Shown here one piece after another: positions 56,380-64,000 of a stretch of 64,000 nucleotides of DNA. This DNA comes from Leifsonia sp. 466MF (lineage in GTDB: Bacteria; Actinomycetota; Actinomycetes; Actinomycetales; Microbacteriaceae). A program made the position numbers and the translations under genes. The stretch covers positions 558,001 to 622,000 of the forward strand of contig NZ_LT629696.1 of assembly GCF_900100265.1 (NCBI RefSeq), read 5' to 3'. The notes under the pieces were generated by a model. That model had not been told where the DNA came from. It searched no databases and saw only the letters and a program-made list of their open reading frames with translations. Within the stretch, counting starts at the first letter, position 1; every line of letters starts with the position of its first letter.

Positions 56380-57456
56380 GTGGGAGTGCGTGAGCTGCTG
56401 GGAATCGAGGCCCCTGTCGTGCTGGGGCCGTTCGGGGGGATGTCGTCCGTCGAGCTGACGGCGGCGGTGAGCGAGGCGGGCGGCCTCGGGTCGTTCGGCC
56501 TCTACGGGCTGAGTGCCGAGCGCATCCGGGCCGTCGGCGACGAGCTGCGGTTGCGGACTTCCCGTCCGTTCGCCCTCAACCTGTGGCTGCCGTTCCGGGC
56601 TCCCGGCGAGCCGGATGCCGGCGACGGCTTCGGTCGCGACGATGTCGAGCGCGCGATCGCGGCCCTGCGGCCGCTGTTCGATCAGGCCGGGGCGGCTGTC
56701 CCGGAGTGGCCGATCGCGCCGCTGCCCGACTTCGATGCACAACTCGCGGCCGCGCTCGACGCCCGGCCGGCGGCACTGAGCTTCGTCTTCGGGGTACCGC
56801 CGGTCGACGTGGTCGAGGCCGCGCATCGGCGCGGGATCCGCGTGATCGGCACGGCGACGACGGTCCCCGAGGCGCGGGCACTCGAGGGCGGCGGGGTGGA
56901 TGCGGTGGTCGCGTCCGGCTCCGAGGCGGCCGGGCACCGGCCCTCCTTCCTCGCAGACCCGGCAGACAGCCTGGTGGGCGGTCTCGCCCTGATCCCGCAG
57001 GTCGTCGACGAGGTGGGCATCCCTGTGATCGCCGCAGGCGGCATCGCGGACCGCCGTGGCGTCGCGGCCGCATTCGCCCTCGGAGCGTCGGGTGTGCAGG
57101 TCGGTTCCGCGTTCCTGGCCACGCGGCAGTCGGCGGCGCCGCCGGTCCACCGTGACCGCATCCGGAGCGCACTCGCCCACGAGACCGTGCTGACCCGGGC
57201 GATGAGCGGCCGGCCGGCGCGCGGGCTGCCGAACCGCGCGGTGCGGACCATCGAGCAGAGCGGCGCGATCGCCCCGTTCCCGCTCCAGAACATCCTCACG
57301 GGCGTCTTCCGCCGCCGGGCGGCCGAGACCGGCGACGCCGAACTGCTCAGCCTGTGGATGGGACAGAGCGCCGGCCTGTCACGCCACGAGGACGCGGCGG
57401 AGGTCTTCGCCGAGCTGGCCGCCGGAGTGCCGGGGCGGACCGAGGGGGATTCATGA
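56380..57456 (+). CDS. Nitronate monooxygenase-like FMN oxidoreductase
   Basis: This 358-residue TIM-barrel flavoprotein matches the nitronate monooxygenase/2-nitropropane dioxygenase family. Its N-terminus APVVLGPFGGMSSVELTAAVSEAGG binds FMN, and the C-terminal phosphate site is AAGGIADRRGVAAAFALGASGVQVG. The reaction is oxidation of alkyl nitronates or a related FMN-dependent step. The GTG at 56380 is the chosen start. It overlaps the next gene by four bases (ATGA). Confidence 0.85.
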   Translation: MGVRELLGIEAPVVLGPFGGMSSVELTAAVSEAGGLGSFGLYGLSAERIRAVGDELRLRTSRPFALNLWLPFRAPGEPDAGDGFGRDDVERAIAALRPLFDQAGAAVPEWPIAPLPDFDAQLAAALDARPAALSFVFGVPPVDVVEAAHRRGIRVIGTATTVPEARALEGGGVDAVVASGSEAAGHRPSFLADPADSLVGGLALIPQVVDEVGIPVIAAGGIADRRGVAAAFALGASGVQVGSAFLATRQSAAPPVHRDRIRSALAHETVLTRAMSGRPARGLPNRAVRTIEQSGAIAPFPLQNILTGVFRRRAAETGDAELLSLWMGQSAGLSRHEDAAEVFAELAAGVPGRTEGDS

Positions 57457-57878
57457 TCGCAACAGACGCACGAGCTCAGGTGAGCCCGACGCGGCCCCGC
57501 GCGTTTCGGGTCGTGGGATCGCTGGTGCTCGGTGTCGTGGTGGGACTACTGGCCTCCTACCTCGTCGTCGTGGCCGTGACGGCACCGATCCTCCCGGGAG
57601 CCTTCGTCATCCATCCGGTGTCGTTGCTGCTGACGGCGGCGGTCGCCGGCCTCGCGGTCGCCGTCGGATGGCGCTGGCCGGTGGTCGGACTAACGGCGGG
57701 CATCGTCGTCCTCGTGCTCGTGGCCTTCGCCCTGACCGGGCTGGGATGGTCGCCCTCGGACTGGGCGAATCCGTTCAACGCCGTCGCCTACGGTGCCCGG
57801 AGCGCCTACCCGACGATGCTCGGAGCCGTGATGATCACCGTCTCGGCCCTGAGGCTGCGGTCTCGCGGGACGCGATAG
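57453..57878 (+). CDS. Small membrane protein, unknown function
   Basis: This 141-residue protein has about four hydrophobic segments and a short cytosolic N-terminus. It overlaps the stop of the flavoprotein gene (ATGA), which indicates translational coupling. I do not recognise a family. Confidence 0.7.
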   Translation: MIATDARAQVSPTRPRAFRVVGSLVLGVVVGLLASYLVVVAVTAPILPGAFVIHPVSLLLTAAVAGLAVAVGWRWPVVGLTAGIVVLVLVAFALTGLGWSPSDWANPFNAVAYGARSAYPTMLGAVMITVSALRLRSRGTR

Positions 57879-57888
57879 CGCGCATCCC

Positions 57889-58926
57889 GTGGAGCAGCAC
57901 CTCACCCGGGTCACCACCGCCGACGGCACGGACATCGCCGTCGGGTCGGTCGGCACTGGCCGGCCGGTCGTGTACGTTTCGGGCTGGCTGAGCCACCTCG
58001 AACGGGGATGGCGGCTGCCCGAGGAGCGCGCGTTCTACGAGGATCTCGCGCGCGGGTGCCGGCTGGTCCGCTACGACCGGGCCGGATGCGGGATGTCGGG
58101 GCCGGCCCGGCAGCCTCCGTCGCTGTCGTCCGAGCTCGAGCAGCTCGCGGCGGTGGCCGCGCCGCTCGGTCCGGAACCGTTCGACCTCATCGGCGTCTCG
58201 CTGGGGGCGCTGGTCGCCGTCGCCTGGGCGGCCGCGCATCCCGAGACCGTCCGGCGGCTCGTGCTCTACGGGGGCTGGGCGTCTGGCGCGGAGGTCTCAC
58301 CGCCGAGCGCGCGCGAGCACGTGCTGGCCCTGGTCGGATCGCACTGGGGCCTGGGCTCCGACGTGCTCACCGACCTGTTCGCCCCGGATGCGTCCGCCGC
58401 GGCGCGGACGGAGTTCGGCCGGTATCAGCGAGCCGCATCGGATGCCGCCACGGCGCAGTCGCTCCTCGCGCTGAGCTACGCGATCGACGTGCGCGGGCTG
58501 CTGCCGCAGGTGCGCACTCCCACGCTCGTCGTTCACCGGGAACGCGACCGGGCGGCTCCGCTTGCGCAGGCGGAGGCGTTGGCGCACGGTATCCCGGGCG
58601 CCGAGTTCGTCGTCCTCCCCGGGAGGTCGCACCTTCCCTGGGCCGGCGATGCAGCGGCGCTCGCCGCGACGATCCGGCGGTCCCTCGGCCTGCGCGCGAT
58701 CCGGACCCCCGCGGGGACATTGACGCCGCGGCAGCGGGAGGTCGCGGCCCTGGTCAGCGAGGGGAGGACCAACCGCGAGATCGGCGAGCGGCTCGGGATC
58801 GAGGAGCGGTCGGCGGAGGGGCATGTCGAACGCATCCGGCTGCGGCTCGGCCTCCGGTCGCGCGCGCAGATCGCGGCGTGGTGGACCGCGCAGGGGGAGC
58901 GAGCGCCGGAGTCACTGCGAGCGTGA
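57889..58926 (+). CDS. Alpha/beta hydrolase fused to a LuxR-type DNA-binding domain
   Basis: This 345-residue protein joins an alpha/beta hydrolase (residues about 15-265) to a C-terminal LuxR helix-turn-helix (TLTPRQREVAALVSEGRTNREIGERLGIEE). The hydrolase nucleophile elbow GVSLGA and the late GRSHLPW histidine are present, so the enzyme domain could be active. The fusion would let a small ester or lactone act as ligand or substrate for a regulator. It begins 10 bp after the small membrane protein gene and could be part of the same operon. Confidence 0.85.
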   Translation: MEQHLTRVTTADGTDIAVGSVGTGRPVVYVSGWLSHLERGWRLPEERAFYEDLARGCRLVRYDRAGCGMSGPARQPPSLSSELEQLAAVAAPLGPEPFDLIGVSLGALVAVAWAAAHPETVRRLVLYGGWASGAEVSPPSAREHVLALVGSHWGLGSDVLTDLFAPDASAAARTEFGRYQRAASDAATAQSLLALSYAIDVRGLLPQVRTPTLVVHRERDRAAPLAQAEALAHGIPGAEFVVLPGRSHLPWAGDAAALAATIRRSLGLRAIRTPAGTLTPRQREVAALVSEGRTNREIGERLGIEERSAEGHVERIRLRLGLRSRAQIAAWWTAQGERAPESLRA

Positions 58927-59013
58927 CCGGCGAAGTGGGGTAGTTCCCCGCCTGATCGGCGAGTGCATGCGCGGCAGAGTCGTCCTGTCAGCATCCACGA
59001 TGGAGGAACCGGC

Positions 59014-59682
59014 ATGAGCAGGACGACTACGACAGGTGACCGACAGGCGACGGGGTTCGCCCAGCATCCCGGACGCGGACGCTTCAACGCCGCCTTCTTC
59101 CGGCTGATGGGACCGTACCTGGAGCGGTCGCTGCATCCGCGCAAGCGACGTGTGTTCGCCGGGGTGGCCGGTGACGTCGCGGAGATCGGGCCGGGAGTCG
59201 GCGCGAACCTCCCCTACCTGCCCGCCGGGGCGGTGCTGATCGCCATCGAGCCGAACCGGTACATGCACGACGGTCTCCGCACGGCGGCCCTCCGTTCGGG
59301 AGTCGCGCTCGACCTGCGGGAGCGGACCGCCGAGCAGACCGGCCTGCCCGACGCCAGCGTCGACACCGTCATCTCGTCGCTCGTGCTCTGCTCCGTGCAG
59401 GATCCGGATGCGGTGCTCGCCGAGATCCGCCGCATCCTGCGCCCCGGTGGTTCGTTCCGGTTCGTCGAGCACGTGGTCGCCCCGAGCGGGACGCCGACCC
59501 GCGCCTCACAGCGGCTGTTCCGCCGGCCGTGGGTGTGGACGTTCGAAGGATGCTCGTGCGAGCGCGATCTCGAGCGCTCGCTCCGGTCGGCCGGTTTCGC
59601 CGAGGTCGAGGTGGAGCACTACCGTCTCCACACGCCGTTCCTGCCGTTCAATCCGCAGATCGCGGGCGTGGCTCGCGCCTGA
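59014..59682 (+). CDS. Class I SAM-dependent methyltransferase
   Basis: This 222-residue protein has motif I VAEIGPGVGANLPYL and the following acidic strand LIAIEPNRYM, which bind S-adenosylmethionine. The C-terminal FEGCSCERDLERSLRSAGF resembles METTL7-type methyltransferases, which act on thiols. The acceptor is not certain. It starts behind GGAGGAACCGGC. Confidence 0.82.
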   Translation: MSRTTTTGDRQATGFAQHPGRGRFNAAFFRLMGPYLERSLHPRKRRVFAGVAGDVAEIGPGVGANLPYLPAGAVLIAIEPNRYMHDGLRTAALRSGVALDLRERTAEQTGLPDASVDTVISSLVLCSVQDPDAVLAEIRRILRPGGSFRFVEHVVAPSGTPTRASQRLFRRPWVWTFEGCSCERDLERSLRSAGFAEVEVEHYRLHTPFLPFNPQIAGVARA

Positions 59683-59688
59683 CCTCGC

Positions 59689-59862
59689 TCAGTAGTCCTC
59701 GCGGCGATCCTGTTCGGCGTCGACGACCGGCTCGGCCTCGGCCAGCTCGCTCAGCGTCTGGCGCAGGTGCCGGGTCAGCCACTCGTTCGACGGCTCGCCG
59801 CCGGAGACGATGTCGTCGAGCTGCCGCAGCCGCTCGGACGCTGAGCCGTGAAGGTCGTCCAT
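59689..59862 (-). CDS. 57-residue acidic small protein
   Basis: This short reading frame encodes a hydrophilic, glutamate- and leucine-rich protein (MDDLHGSASERLRQLDD ... EDY), probably helical. GGGAGG lies 6 bases upstream of the ATG at 59862, which supports expression. It converges on the methyltransferase gene with only 6 bp between them. No family is recognised. Confidence 0.6.
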   Translation of the reverse strand: MDDLHGSASERLRQLDDIVSGGEPSNEWLTRHLRQTLSELAEAEPVVDAEQDRREDY

Positions 59863-59954
59863 GATGTCCTCCCACCCTCGCGCGGGCCCCGGATGGGACC
59901 GCCTGCGACGAGGCTAGTACCGCCGTGTTCCGATGGCCATGCGCGCCGTGCTGC

Positions 59955-60323
59955 TCAGCTGCGGGATGCCGCCGTCTCGCCGCGCAGGATCGACGACATC
60001 TTCTTGCCGCGCGCCACCTCGTCGACGAGCTTGTCGAGATACCGCACCTTCTGCATCACCGGGTCGTCGATCTCCTCGACGCGGACGCCGCAGATGACAC
60101 CGGTGATGAGCGACGCGTTCGGGTTCCAGTGCGGAGCGGTGGTGAGGAACGTCTCCAGGTCGACCCGGTCGGCGATGGCCGCCTCGATGCCCGCGTCGTC
60201 GTAGCCGGTGAGCCAGCGGGTGACCTCGTCCACCTCGTCCTTGGTGTGCCCCTTGCGCTCCACCTTGGTCACATAGAGCGGGTAGATGTCGGCGAACGGC
60301 ATGGCGAAGATGCGGTGGCTCAT
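59955..60323 (-). CDS. DUF2200 family protein
   Basis: This 122-residue protein matches DUF2200 in length and in the conserved start RIFAMPFADIYPLYVTKVERKGHT, where the YP-Y and KGRT/KGHT elements are typical. The function of the family is not established, although it resembles DUF1801-like nucleic-acid-associated folds only loosely. It begins 50 bp downstream of the TelA-like gene. Confidence 0.8.
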   Translation of the reverse strand: MSHRIFAMPFADIYPLYVTKVERKGHTKDEVDEVTRWLTGYDDAGIEAAIADRVDLETFLTTAPHWNPNASLITGVICGVRVEEIDDPVMQKVRYLDKLVDEVARGKKMSSILRGETAASRS

Positions 60324-60372
60324 GGCGTCAACGGTAGCGCGCGGGAGGGGAAGTGTGACCGGTCGATCCGGG

Positions 60373-61542
60373 CTAGCGCGGCTGCTCCATCGGCCGCGAT
60401 CGCTTCAGATACTCGCGCGAGCGGGCGACCTGCTGGTCGAGTGCGTCGACCGTCGTCGCCATCCGCGCCACCGCCTCCGTGCGGTAGGTGTCGATGCTGT
60501 CCATCGTCGCGAACACGTTGTCGAAGGCGCGCTGCAGCACCTCCACATCGACCGCCGACGAGGTCTGCTCCTTCTGAACCTGTTCGGTCTGCGTGCGGAG
60601 CACCTCGCCCGTCCGGCCGATGAGCGCGTTGGTGCTGTCGTGCAGGGCGCCCAGCTGGTCGATGACCAGCTTCTGGTTCTCCAGCGCCTGGGCGACGACG
60701 ACGGCGGTGCGGAGGGCCGAGACCGTCGTCGTCTTCGCGCGCTCGACGCCCTTGATCAGCTCGACGTTGTTCTTCTTGATGACGTCGAGTGCCAGATACG
60801 CCTGCACCGAGACCGCGATCTGGGTCGTGAGATCCTGCCGGCGCTGGCGGATGGGGAACAGCGCCTCCTTCTCCAGCAGCGTCGCGCGCGCCGGGTCGGT
60901 CATGCGCAGGTCGGCCGCCGCATCCACCGTCGCCTTGTCGAGGGCCGCGGTCAGCACCACGTACTCGTTGAGCCGTTCGGTCGTCTTCCAGAGCGATGCG
61001 CGCTCCTTCTCGATCCCGGCGTTGTCGCGGGCGAGCCACTCCTGCCCGTGATCGAGCGCGGCGACGATGCCGTCGAGCTGCTTCTGCGCCGACTCGAACC
61101 GCTGGACGTACTGGCGCAGTCTCCGTCCGCCCGGCACCCGGGAGAGCATCCGGTTGCGGCCGGTCAGGTGCTGGGGGTCGAAGTCGCTGACGGTCGCGCG
61201 GAGATCCTGCAGCGTCCGGATCACCCCGTACTGCGGGTCGGTGCGCACCGCCTTGCCGCGGGCTGCGGCGAGCGAACTGGCTGGGCGGCTGAGCAGCTGG
61301 CGGGAGGCGTCGCTGGATGCGCGCATCTCGGCCTCGCCCAGGTGCGAGAACCCGATGATCTTGCGCGTGAACGCCTCCGAACCCGGTTCGGCGGCGGCCA
61401 GTTCCCGGATGAAGTCGCGGGCCCGCTGCTCCAGCTCCGCCTCGCGTTCGGCCGAGACGGCCACCATCTCCACGGCCTGCTCCTCCTGTAGTTCCGGTAC
61501 GGCGTCCGGTGGGCGCAGTGTGTCCTCGGGTGCCTCGTCCAT
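60373..61542 (-). CDS. TelA-like toxic anion resistance protein
   Basis: This 389-residue helical protein belongs to the TelA family, linked to tellurite and other stress resistance. The long coiled-coil core includes YVQRFESAQKQLDGIVAALD and the conserved segment LALDVIKKNNVELIKGVERAKTTTVSALRTAV. It is soluble, with no signal peptide. I chose the ATG at 61542 because GGAGGGAGC lies upstream; longer frames lack a signal. Its biochemical role is not known. Confidence 0.86.
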   Translation of the reverse strand: MDEAPEDTLRPPDAVPELQEEQAVEMVAVSAEREAELEQRARDFIRELAAAEPGSEAFTRKIIGFSHLGEAEMRASSDASRQLLSRPASSLAAARGKAVRTDPQYGVIRTLQDLRATVSDFDPQHLTGRNRMLSRVPGGRRLRQYVQRFESAQKQLDGIVAALDHGQEWLARDNAGIEKERASLWKTTERLNEYVVLTAALDKATVDAAADLRMTDPARATLLEKEALFPIRQRRQDLTTQIAVSVQAYLALDVIKKNNVELIKGVERAKTTTVSALRTAVVVAQALENQKLVIDQLGALHDSTNALIGRTGEVLRTQTEQVQKEQTSSAVDVEVLQRAFDNVFATMDSIDTYRTEAVARMATTVDALDQQVARSREYLKRSRPMEQPR

Positions 61543-61812
61543 GAGCCGCTCCCTCCGCCGCTGTCGTTGCGACGAGGATAGATCGCCCGGCGCGCCGCGT
61601 GGAGGGGTTGCAGCGAACCCCCAGGTGCGCTTCGGCGTGCGCGTGAGTCCTCGACCCCGGGAGCAAAAGGAGGTGAGCGGCTCGTGGCACGCCGCCCGGA
61701 GCGGGAAACGGAGTACGGGGCGAGCCCGCGGCCCGACGAAGTCCTCCCTGCCCGCGCGGCCGCGCTCCACTGTCTATTCGGCCCGTCCGCACCGCGCGTA
61801 TCCTCCGGGGCC

Positions 61813-62175
61813 ATGAACAGGACACGCTCGGCCGCGCTCACGGCCATCCTCGCCCTCGGTCTCGCCCTCACGGCGTGCACCCCGCAGGGAGGCGGCGTCC
61901 CGGGGAAGTGGGGGAGCACCGACCCCGGGGAACCGAATCTCATCATCAACGCGAACGGCTCGTACTCGGGGTCCGACGGCTGCAACACCATGAAGGGGAC
62001 CGGCACGATCTCGGGCAACACGATCGATCTCGGCACCGTCGCCGCGACGCAGAAGGTCTGCAACGGAGTGGACACGTGGATGTCGACGGCCGCGAGCGGG
62101 AAGGTCGACGGCAACGTCATGACGGTCTACGACTCGTCCGGCGCGCGCATCGGAACGATCGACCGCGACGACTGA
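61813..62175 (+). CDS. META-domain lipoprotein
   Basis: This 120-residue protein has a lipoprotein signal with lipobox LTAC and a short META/HslJ-like beta domain (GKWGSTDPGEPNLIINANGSYSGSDGCN), in which the GCN turn is a family hallmark. Such proteins are exported and may take part in stress response. It follows a 270-bp gap in which I see no gene. Confidence 0.75.
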   Translation: MNRTRSAALTAILALGLALTACTPQGGGVPGKWGSTDPGEPNLIINANGSYSGSDGCNTMKGTGTISGNTIDLGTVAATQKVCNGVDTWMSTAASGKVDGNVMTVYDSSGARIGTIDRDD

Positions 62176-62263
62176 TCGCCGTCCCGGCGAGCTCCCGGTG
62201 CTCCCGGAATGACCGCTTCCCGCGTAGCGTTCGAGCGAGTGGATGCGTCGGAAGGAGCGGACG

Positions 62264-62746
62264 ATGACCGACACGGAGAAGACGGCGACGGAGGCTGCGG
62301 AGTTCTACGCGGGTGTGGCCGCCGAGTTCCTGCAGCACTACGCCAGGGGGCCGCGATTCGTCGCGGTGACCGGGGTCCCGGCCGCGGATGAGGCCCGCGT
62401 GGCGGACGCGTTCGCGGCGGCGCTGCGTGATGTGGGCCAGGAGGTCGAGCGCGCCGGCGCCGACGCGGAGAGCGGAGCGGATGCGTTCCGCGAGGGCGTC
62501 GTGGCCCCGTTCCGCGCGCGCGACGGGGTGCTGGTCGTCGACGGTCGCGGTCTGCTGAACCCGGATTTCCGCGGGTTCTGGAACTTCTCGCTGTGGGTCG
62601 AGCACGACCCGGAGCGGAGCCCGGACTGGTCGTTCGTGACCACCGGGCAGAAGGATCCGCTCGGCGCGCCGCGCGAGGTGGCATCCGTCCTGCTGGACGA
62701 CACGGACCCCGAGCGGCCGCGCCGGCTGTGGGCCGACTCCTGCTGA
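62264..62746 (+). CDS. Degenerate uridine kinase-like protein
   Basis: This 160-residue protein starts behind AAGGAGCGGACG. Its layout resembles actinobacterial P-loop nucleoside/uridine kinase-like proteins: RFVAVTGVPAADEARVADAF sits where the Walker A strand-loop-helix belongs, and GVLVVDGRGLLNPDFRGFWNFSLWVE matches the Walker B region. The P-loop glycines and Lys/Ser are missing, so ATP binding is unlikely. Assignment is tentative. Confidence 0.55.
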   Translation: MTDTEKTATEAAEFYAGVAAEFLQHYARGPRFVAVTGVPAADEARVADAFAAALRDVGQEVERAGADAESGADAFREGVVAPFRARDGVLVVDGRGLLNPDFRGFWNFSLWVEHDPERSPDWSFVTTGQKDPLGAPREVASVLLDDTDPERPRRLWADSC

Positions 62747-62792
62747 GCACTCCTGCTGGACGAGCGTTGCAGCTGAGCCGGCCCTGCCTTCG

Positions 62793-63275
62793 CTAGGCGC
62801 GGGGGCGGTCGAAGCGCGCGCCCTCAAGCTTCGAGGGCAGGATCGTCAGGACGAGCACGGTGATGCCGCCGACGATCGGGACGAAACCGAGGAAGAAGAA
62901 GGGACCGGCCAGGTCGGCGTCGTGCAGCCGACGCCAGATGAGGGCCAGGTGGGGGACGATCGTCCCGAGCGACCACACCGCGATCAGCAGCCCGGGGATC
63001 CAGAACAGCGGGCCGGGCGTCGAGGTGCCGTCGTCGTTCACGGTCGCGCCCGCGAAGCCGAGGCCGAGGGCCAGCACTTCGAGCACGATGGCGACGATGA
63101 CCGAGAACAGGATCCACCACCAGTACTCGCTGCGGCTGGCGCGTCCGGTGAAGTCCGCGTACTTCGTGAAGAAGCGCTTGATGGCCTGTCCGATCGTCGC
63201 CCCGTAGAGCGGCGCCCAGAGCGGGGTCTCGCCGGTCGGAGCGGCGGAGGTGGTCGGGTACTGCGGAGACGTCAC
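62793..63275 (-). CDS. DUF805 membrane protein
   Basis: This 160-residue protein has the DUF805 features KRFFTKYADFTGRASRSEYWWW near the first helix and LIWRRLHDADLAG between later helices, with about four membrane segments. I chose the GTG at 63275 because AAAGGA lies 6 bases upstream; a GTG at 63296 is less likely. The function of the family is unknown. Confidence 0.82.
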   Translation of the reverse strand: MTSPQYPTTSAAPTGETPLWAPLYGATIGQAIKRFFTKYADFTGRASRSEYWWWILFSVIVAIVLEVLALGLGFAGATVNDDGTSTPGPLFWIPGLLIAVWSLGTIVPHLALIWRRLHDADLAGPFFFLGFVPIVGGITVLVLTILPSKLEGARFDRPRA

Positions 63276-63397
63276 GAGGAGTCCTTTCCAAGACACGTGT
63301 TGTGTGAGGTGGAGCGGGCATAGTCAAGCGCATGGGTGCGCGCTGTGCGTCTCGTGTGACGCGGCGTGTCCGCTGCGCCGTCGCGGCGAAAGGGGAC

Positions 63398-64000
63398 TCA
63401 CCCGAGCGAGTCGAGCTCCTCGCGGACGAAGCGCGCGAACTGCGCCGCGGCCGCCGACTGCGACCGGGTGCGGTTGCGCGCCAGGCCGATGATGCGCGTC
63501 GCTTCGTCCCGCAGCGGCACCGCCACGATCCCCGGCTCGGCCGGAGTGTCCGGGATGAGGGCGGCACCGACGCCGTCGCGCACCAGTCCGCGCAGGGTCG
63601 AGAGCTCCGTGACCTCGATGACGGGGTTCATCACGACCCCGTGCGCGGCGAAGTACGCGTCCGCGATGTGGCGGAGACCGGAGCCGGTGCGCAGGGCCAC
63701 CAGGTCGTAGGGCTCGAGGTCCGGAACGCTGACGGCCGTCGCCCCGGCGAGGGGATGCCCCTCCGGCACGCCGAGCACCAGCCGTTCGGCGGTCAACGGC
63801 TCCCACTCGATCTCCGGGTCGCGCGGGTCGGGGCTGAGGAACGCGACGTCGGCCGCGCCGTCGCGCAGCGCATCCAGCACCGTGTCGGCGGTTCCGCCGC
63901 TCAGCACGAAGCGGATGTCGGGGAACAGCCCTCGGTACTCGCTGATGACCTTCGGGATGAGCCACCCGCCGAATGACGAGACGTAGGCGACCGAGACGGT
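63398..64000 (-). CDS. LysR family regulator, C-terminal part, cut by the window edge
   Basis: The frame stays open to base 64000, so the start and DNA-binding domain lie outside. The visible 200 residues are the effector-binding domain of a LysR protein: VSVAYVSSFGGWLIPKVI at the edge, then ADVAFLSPDPRDPEIEWEPL and LVRDGVGAALIPDTPAE. LysR domains of this type bind small metabolites. Targets cannot be inferred. Confidence 0.85.
   Translation of the reverse strand, partial: TVSVAYVSSFGGWLIPKVISEYRGLFPDIRFVLSGGTADTVLDALRDGAADVAFLSPDPRDPEIEWEPLTAERLVLGVPEGHPLAGATAVSVPDLEPYDLVALRTGSGLRHIADAYFAAHGVVMNPVIEVTELSTLRGLVRDGVGAALIPDTPAEPGIVAVPLRDEATRIIGLARNRTRSQSAAAAQFARFVREELDSLG

Overview
The window is high-GC, densely coded DNA with many GTG starts, strong AGGAGG-type ribosome binding sites, LacI-controlled sugar operons, paired GAF-ANTAR genes and a Corynebacterium-type ArsR. 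This points to a soil-type actinobacterium, most likely Microbacteriaceae (Microbacterium/Leifsonia-like). That is inference from gene content. I see no rRNA, tRNA, CRISPR array or transposase.

Layout. 1-5.8 kb: a flavin disulfide oxidoreductase with an EthD-like protein, then a TetR-MFS drug efflux pair and an AraC regulator. 6.0-15.6 kb: one long operon with an amidase, a ribose-type ABC importer, a LacI regulator, an aldo/keto reductase and a two-subunit GMC sugar oxidoreductase that resembles glucoside 3-dehydrogenase. A paralogous LacI gene follows. 16.7-22.3 kb: DUF1345, formaldehyde dehydrogenase-like, quinone reductase with TetR, and a SulP transporter. 22.3-24.4 kb: an AT-richer two-gene DUF262-HEPN island, a probable defence or toxin module, flanked by an imperfect 30-bp direct repeat.

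24.4-41.8 kb is the most notable part: a complete-looking D-arabinan (mycobacterial cell-wall arabinan) utilisation locus. Two secreted DUF4185/GH183 endo-D-arabinanase candidates would cut the polymer outside the cell. An ABC importer would bring in fragments. Cytosolic GH172 (DUF2961) and GH116 exo-enzymes would release D-arabinose. A FucU/RbsD mutarotase, a fucose/arabinose-type isomerase, an FGGY kinase and a polyol dehydrogenase would feed it to pentose phosphates. A LacI regulator and six GAAAYCGRTTTC-like operators, placed at every promoter region of the locus that I can see, tie it together.

41.8-51.3 kb: a second sugar locus with a peptidase S51 homologue, GH2 glycosidase, ABC importer, LacI regulator and a secreted sialidase-fold protein with two ricin-type lectin domains, controlled by TTTGC(n)GCAAA palindromes. 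51.3-64 kb: housekeeping and accessory genes, including an EamA exporter, two LysR regulators, GNAT, a SHOCT protein, ArsR with a divergent 22-residue Cys-rich peptide, two GAF-ANTAR proteins, a nitronate monooxygenase-like protein, an alpha/beta hydrolase-LuxR fusion, a methyltransferase, TelA, a META lipoprotein, a degenerate kinase-like protein and DUF805. The last LysR gene runs off the right edge.
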